Assembly: GCA_965278985.1 (NCBI GenBank)
Contig: OZ257131.1
Span: forward strand, 1,612,001-1,676,000
Reading direction: 5' to 3'
Origin: CAISIP01 sp965278985
GTDB lineage: Bacteria > Pseudomonadota > Gammaproteobacteria > Burkholderiales > Burkholderiaceae_C
Length of the DNA stretch: 64,000 nt
Position 1 is the stretch's first letter; each line of letters starts with the position of its first letter. The position numbers and the translations under genes are program-made. This document shows, one piece after another, positions 62,323-64,000 of the stretch. Below the pieces are notes generated by a model, which worked only from the letters and a program-made list of their open reading frames with translations, did no database searches and had not been told where the DNA came from.

Positions 62323-62328
62323 TATACT
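62323..62328 (+). promoter_or_regulatory. -10 element of tRNA-Asn promoter
   Basis: TATACT lies 12 bases before the tRNA 5' end, followed by CTAGGG, a fitting position for a tRNA gene promoter. No consensus -35 is visible. Confidence 0.5.
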
Positions 62329-62339
62329 CTAGGGCTTGT

Positions 62340-62415
62340 TCCTCGATAGCTCAGTCGGTAGAGCGCCGGACTGTTAATCCGTAGGTCCCTGGTTCGAGCC
62401 CAGGTCGAGGAGCCA
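62340..62415 (+). tRNA. tRNA-Asn (anticodon GTT)
   Basis: A full cloverleaf: acceptor TCCTCGA/TCGAGGA with discriminator G, D arm GCTC-AGTCGGTA-GAGC, anticodon stem CCGGA/TCCGT-type with GTT at 62373-62375, and T arm CCTGG-TTCGAGC-CCAGG. CCA is encoded. Confidence 0.97.
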
Positions 62416-62441
62416 AAGAATTCTCTTCAGAGAAGAAAACC

Positions 62442-62473
62442 AGCCGAGTCGCCACAAGCGACTCGGCTTTTTT
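62442..62473 (+). terminator. Rho-independent terminator after tRNA-Asn
   Basis: An 11-base stem AGCCGAGTCGC/GCGACTCGGCT with a CACAA loop and a following T-run, 27 bases after the tRNA. Confidence 0.92.
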
Positions 62474-62603
62474 CTTGGCCGTCCATTGGTCGATGGAACG
62501 CCAGATGCGAGCTCCTGGTACATAGTCTGTACACGATCTTTTGGGAGGCCGATTCCACAATTCATTCCAACGCAACACACACTGCTTGGAAAGAAGGCCC
62601 ACC

Positions 62604-63188
62604 ATGATCAGCACCAAGAACATCCGCATCCTGGCCACCGCGGCTGCCATGTTCGCCGGTCTGGCCCTGGGTACGCAAGCTCAGGCCGCTGGCAACATGT
62701 CCGGCCAGCTCAATGCACAGATGACGCTGCAGTCGGGCTGCATCATCTCCGGCGCCCCCGGCGCCACCTCCGGCATCAACCTCGGTGCCCTGGACTTCGG
62801 CACGCACCCTTCCACCTTCACCGGCGTGCTCACCGCCACGGCCAGCGGCGGCGTCGGCGGCGCAGGCGCCACGCAGGTGACCTGCTCGCCCGATGTCACC
62901 GCACTCAACGTGACCGTCAGCGCAGGCAACAACGCCGGCCAGGGCAGCGGCGTGGGCACCGGCACCCGCGCCATGAAGTTCGGCACCAGCTACCTGCCCT
63001 ACGAGGTCTACAGCGACGCCGCCATGACCACCGCCTACCCCACGGCCGCCACGTCCCTGGGCGTGGTGCTGCCCGGCACGGGCGCCCCGGTCGGCCTGCC
63101 GGTCTTCGGCCGCGTCAACAAGACCAGCGTGAACGCCATCGCCGCGGGCACGTACACCGACGTGCTGCAGGTCACCGTCGCCTGGTAA
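62604..63188 (+). CDS. Spore coat U domain / Csu-type secreted protein
   Basis: A 194-residue exported protein. The signal peptide ends near AQAAGN. The SCPU pattern is present: an early LNAQMTLQSGCII with Cys, a second Cys in QVTCSPD, Gly/Ala/Thr-rich beta strands, and the C-terminal NAIAAGTYTDVLQVTVAW, a donor-strand-like end typical of archaic chaperone-usher (Csu) subunits. The start at 62604 is preceded by GAAAGAAGG. No chaperone or usher gene is visible in the remaining 800 bases, so assembly genes may lie elsewhere. Confidence 0.85.
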   Translation: MISTKNIRILATAAAMFAGLALGTQAQAAGNMSGQLNAQMTLQSGCIISGAPGATSGINLGALDFGTHPSTFTGVLTATASGGVGGAGATQVTCSPDVTALNVTVSAGNNAGQGSGVGTGTRAMKFGTSYLPYEVYSDAAMTTAYPTAATSLGVVLPGTGAPVGLPVFGRVNKTSVNAIAAGTYTDVLQVTVAW

Positions 63189-63376
63189 GGGATCCTGCGC
63201 AGGGGGCGGCTGCGCGGTGCGCCGACGCGGCACCACGCGACACCACGCGACACCACGCAGGCCCTTGCAACCGCATCCCTCAACGCCGCGCCGTACCCGG
63301 CACCACCCAGCCATAGGGAAGCCACCCGGCTGCCCGAAGCTTCGCCGGCAGGTGCGCCCTGCACAAGGATCGCCAC

Positions 63377-64000
63377 ATGAAATCGCCCTGGAGCCACAGC
63401 ATCCGGACCAAGCTCATCGCGTCGTCCGCGGTGTACCTGGCACTGGTCTGCCTGGTCGCTGTCGTGGCCATGCAGATGTACGTGCGCATCGCGAGCAAGG
63501 CGGCGGCGGCAGAAGCGATCGATGTCGCCCGCGCCATCGCACACGCCGCAGGCCTCGATCCGCTTGGCAACGCCGAGGCCCTCCAGCAACGCCTTGACGG
63601 CCTTGGCAAGATCTACGAGCGCGACATCTTCGTCGTGGACCTGCAGCAGCGGGTCGTGGCCTCGTCGTTTCCGCATGCGGGCGGTGCCACGTATGCCAGC
63701 GCGGCGGTTGCGGAAACGCTCCGCGATGGACACCCCAGGCACTTCGAGGGACCCGATGCCTCAGCGCCTGGCACGGCATTGCAGGCAACAGCCCCCTTGA
63801 GAAAAGTGGCAGCCGATCCGACGAGCCCGATCGTGGGTGCGGTGGTGTTCGAGTACACCCTGTTCTACGACGCGCTGCGCAAGCAGGCGCACCGCGCCGC
63901 CTTCATCACCGCCACGATCGCGACGCTGTGCATCATCGCGGCATGGCTCTACAGCTTGCGCGTCAGCGCCGCGGTGGTCGCCCCACTGCGTGCGCTGCAG
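63377..64000 (+). CDS. Membrane sensor protein, N-terminal part (cut by window end)
   Basis: An open frame of 208 codons from the ATG at 63377 to the window edge. It begins MKSPWSHSIRTKLIASSAVY with a first membrane helix (LALVCLVAVVAM). A periplasmic region of about 130 residues resembles a PAS-like sensor (YERDIFVVDLQQRVVASSFP). A second helix (FITATIATLCIIAAWLYSL) is followed by the start of a HAMP-like region (VAPLRALQ). The output domain is beyond the window, so histidine kinase, cyclase or chemoreceptor cannot be told apart. Confidence 0.75.
   Translation, partial: MKSPWSHSIRTKLIASSAVYLALVCLVAVVAMQMYVRIASKAAAAEAIDVARAIAHAAGLDPLGNAEALQQRLDGLGKIYERDIFVVDLQQRVVASSFPHAGGATYASAAVAETLRDGHPRHFEGPDASAPGTALQATAPLRKVAADPTSPIVGAVVFEYTLFYDALRKQAHRAAFITATIATLCIIAAWLYSLRVSAAVVAPLRALQ

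Noticed and set aside
63231..63259. Three copies of CACCACGCGA as a regulatory iteron set
   Set aside because: Only about three short copies in a GC-rich gap, with no symmetry and no adjacent replication or regulatory gene; could be chance.

Overview
The window is high-GC (roughly two thirds G+C by eye), densely coding DNA. The mix of families points to a betaproteobacterium of the Burkholderiales, most likely Comamonadaceae (Acidovorax/Delftia/Comamonas-like). Indicators are four Bug/TctC-type extracytoplasmic receptors, a small Trp-rich protein, a DUF934-containing cys operon with an Fe-S type APS reductase, and class I fumarase. I could run no searches, so the genus is an inference. No phage, insertion sequence, rRNA or CRISPR array is visible.

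Layout: (1) 1-18352 is a catabolic island for an unidentified organic acid. Two plus-strand oxidoreductases come first. A long minus-strand series follows: MmgE/PrpD protein, FMN hydroxy-acid oxidase, HpcH/HpaI aldolase, alpha/beta-hydrolase, CaiB CoA-transferase, Bug receptor, enoyl-CoA hydratase, a broken SMP-30 lactonase, Bug receptor, PDC-hydrolase-like amidohydrolase and Bug receptor. Divergent from these run three tandem alpha/beta-hydrolase paralogues and a fourth, broken Bug receptor. A shared palindromic operator (core TGTCCGGACA) lies upstream of the prpD gene and in the divergent hydrolase/Bug promoter. Two genes carry a stop codon exactly where tyrosine is expected. (2) 17423-20752: an enoyl-CoA hydratase, a MatB-like malonyl-CoA synthetase and a LysR regulator. 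(3) 20756-31307 is core genome: lgt, ilvD, a small Trp-rich protein, cytochrome c, acs, a YqhA-type membrane protein, an NhaD-type antiporter, fumarase and murI.

(4) 31315-39519: a TMADH-like flavoprotein and a complete oppABCDF importer. Upstream of oppA lies a LysR gene reduced to its HTH and linker helix. In front of it, on the same strand, is a well-formed yybP-ykoY (Mn2+) riboswitch with an apparent SD-sequestering hairpin. The TerC/YjbE-family gene, the usual client of this riboswitch, lies on the opposite strand, with a LysR-box-like inverted repeat between them. I regard this as the most novel arrangement in the window. (5) 40720-47311: dsbB, yggX, an MnmC-like protein with an eroded methyltransferase domain, a receiver-domain protein, and an operon of ribokinase, nucleoside hydrolase and a 2-oxoglutarate-type oxygenase.

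(6) 47314-55326 holds two large signalling genes: a 1795-residue kinase/ATPase/GAF/PAS/GGDEF protein and a membrane PAS-GGDEF-EAL protein. They are separated by eleven 12-bp tandem repeats whose transcript carries the 16S anti-Shine-Dalgarno core. (7) 55464-62294: assimilatory sulfate reduction (cysI, DUF934, cysH, cysD, cysN) followed by fdxA and a ferredoxin-NADP reductase, plausibly the electron supply for CysI since no CysJ is present. (8) 62340-64000: tRNA-Asn with a terminator, a spore-coat-U/Csu-type secreted subunit and the start of a membrane sensor protein cut by the window end.
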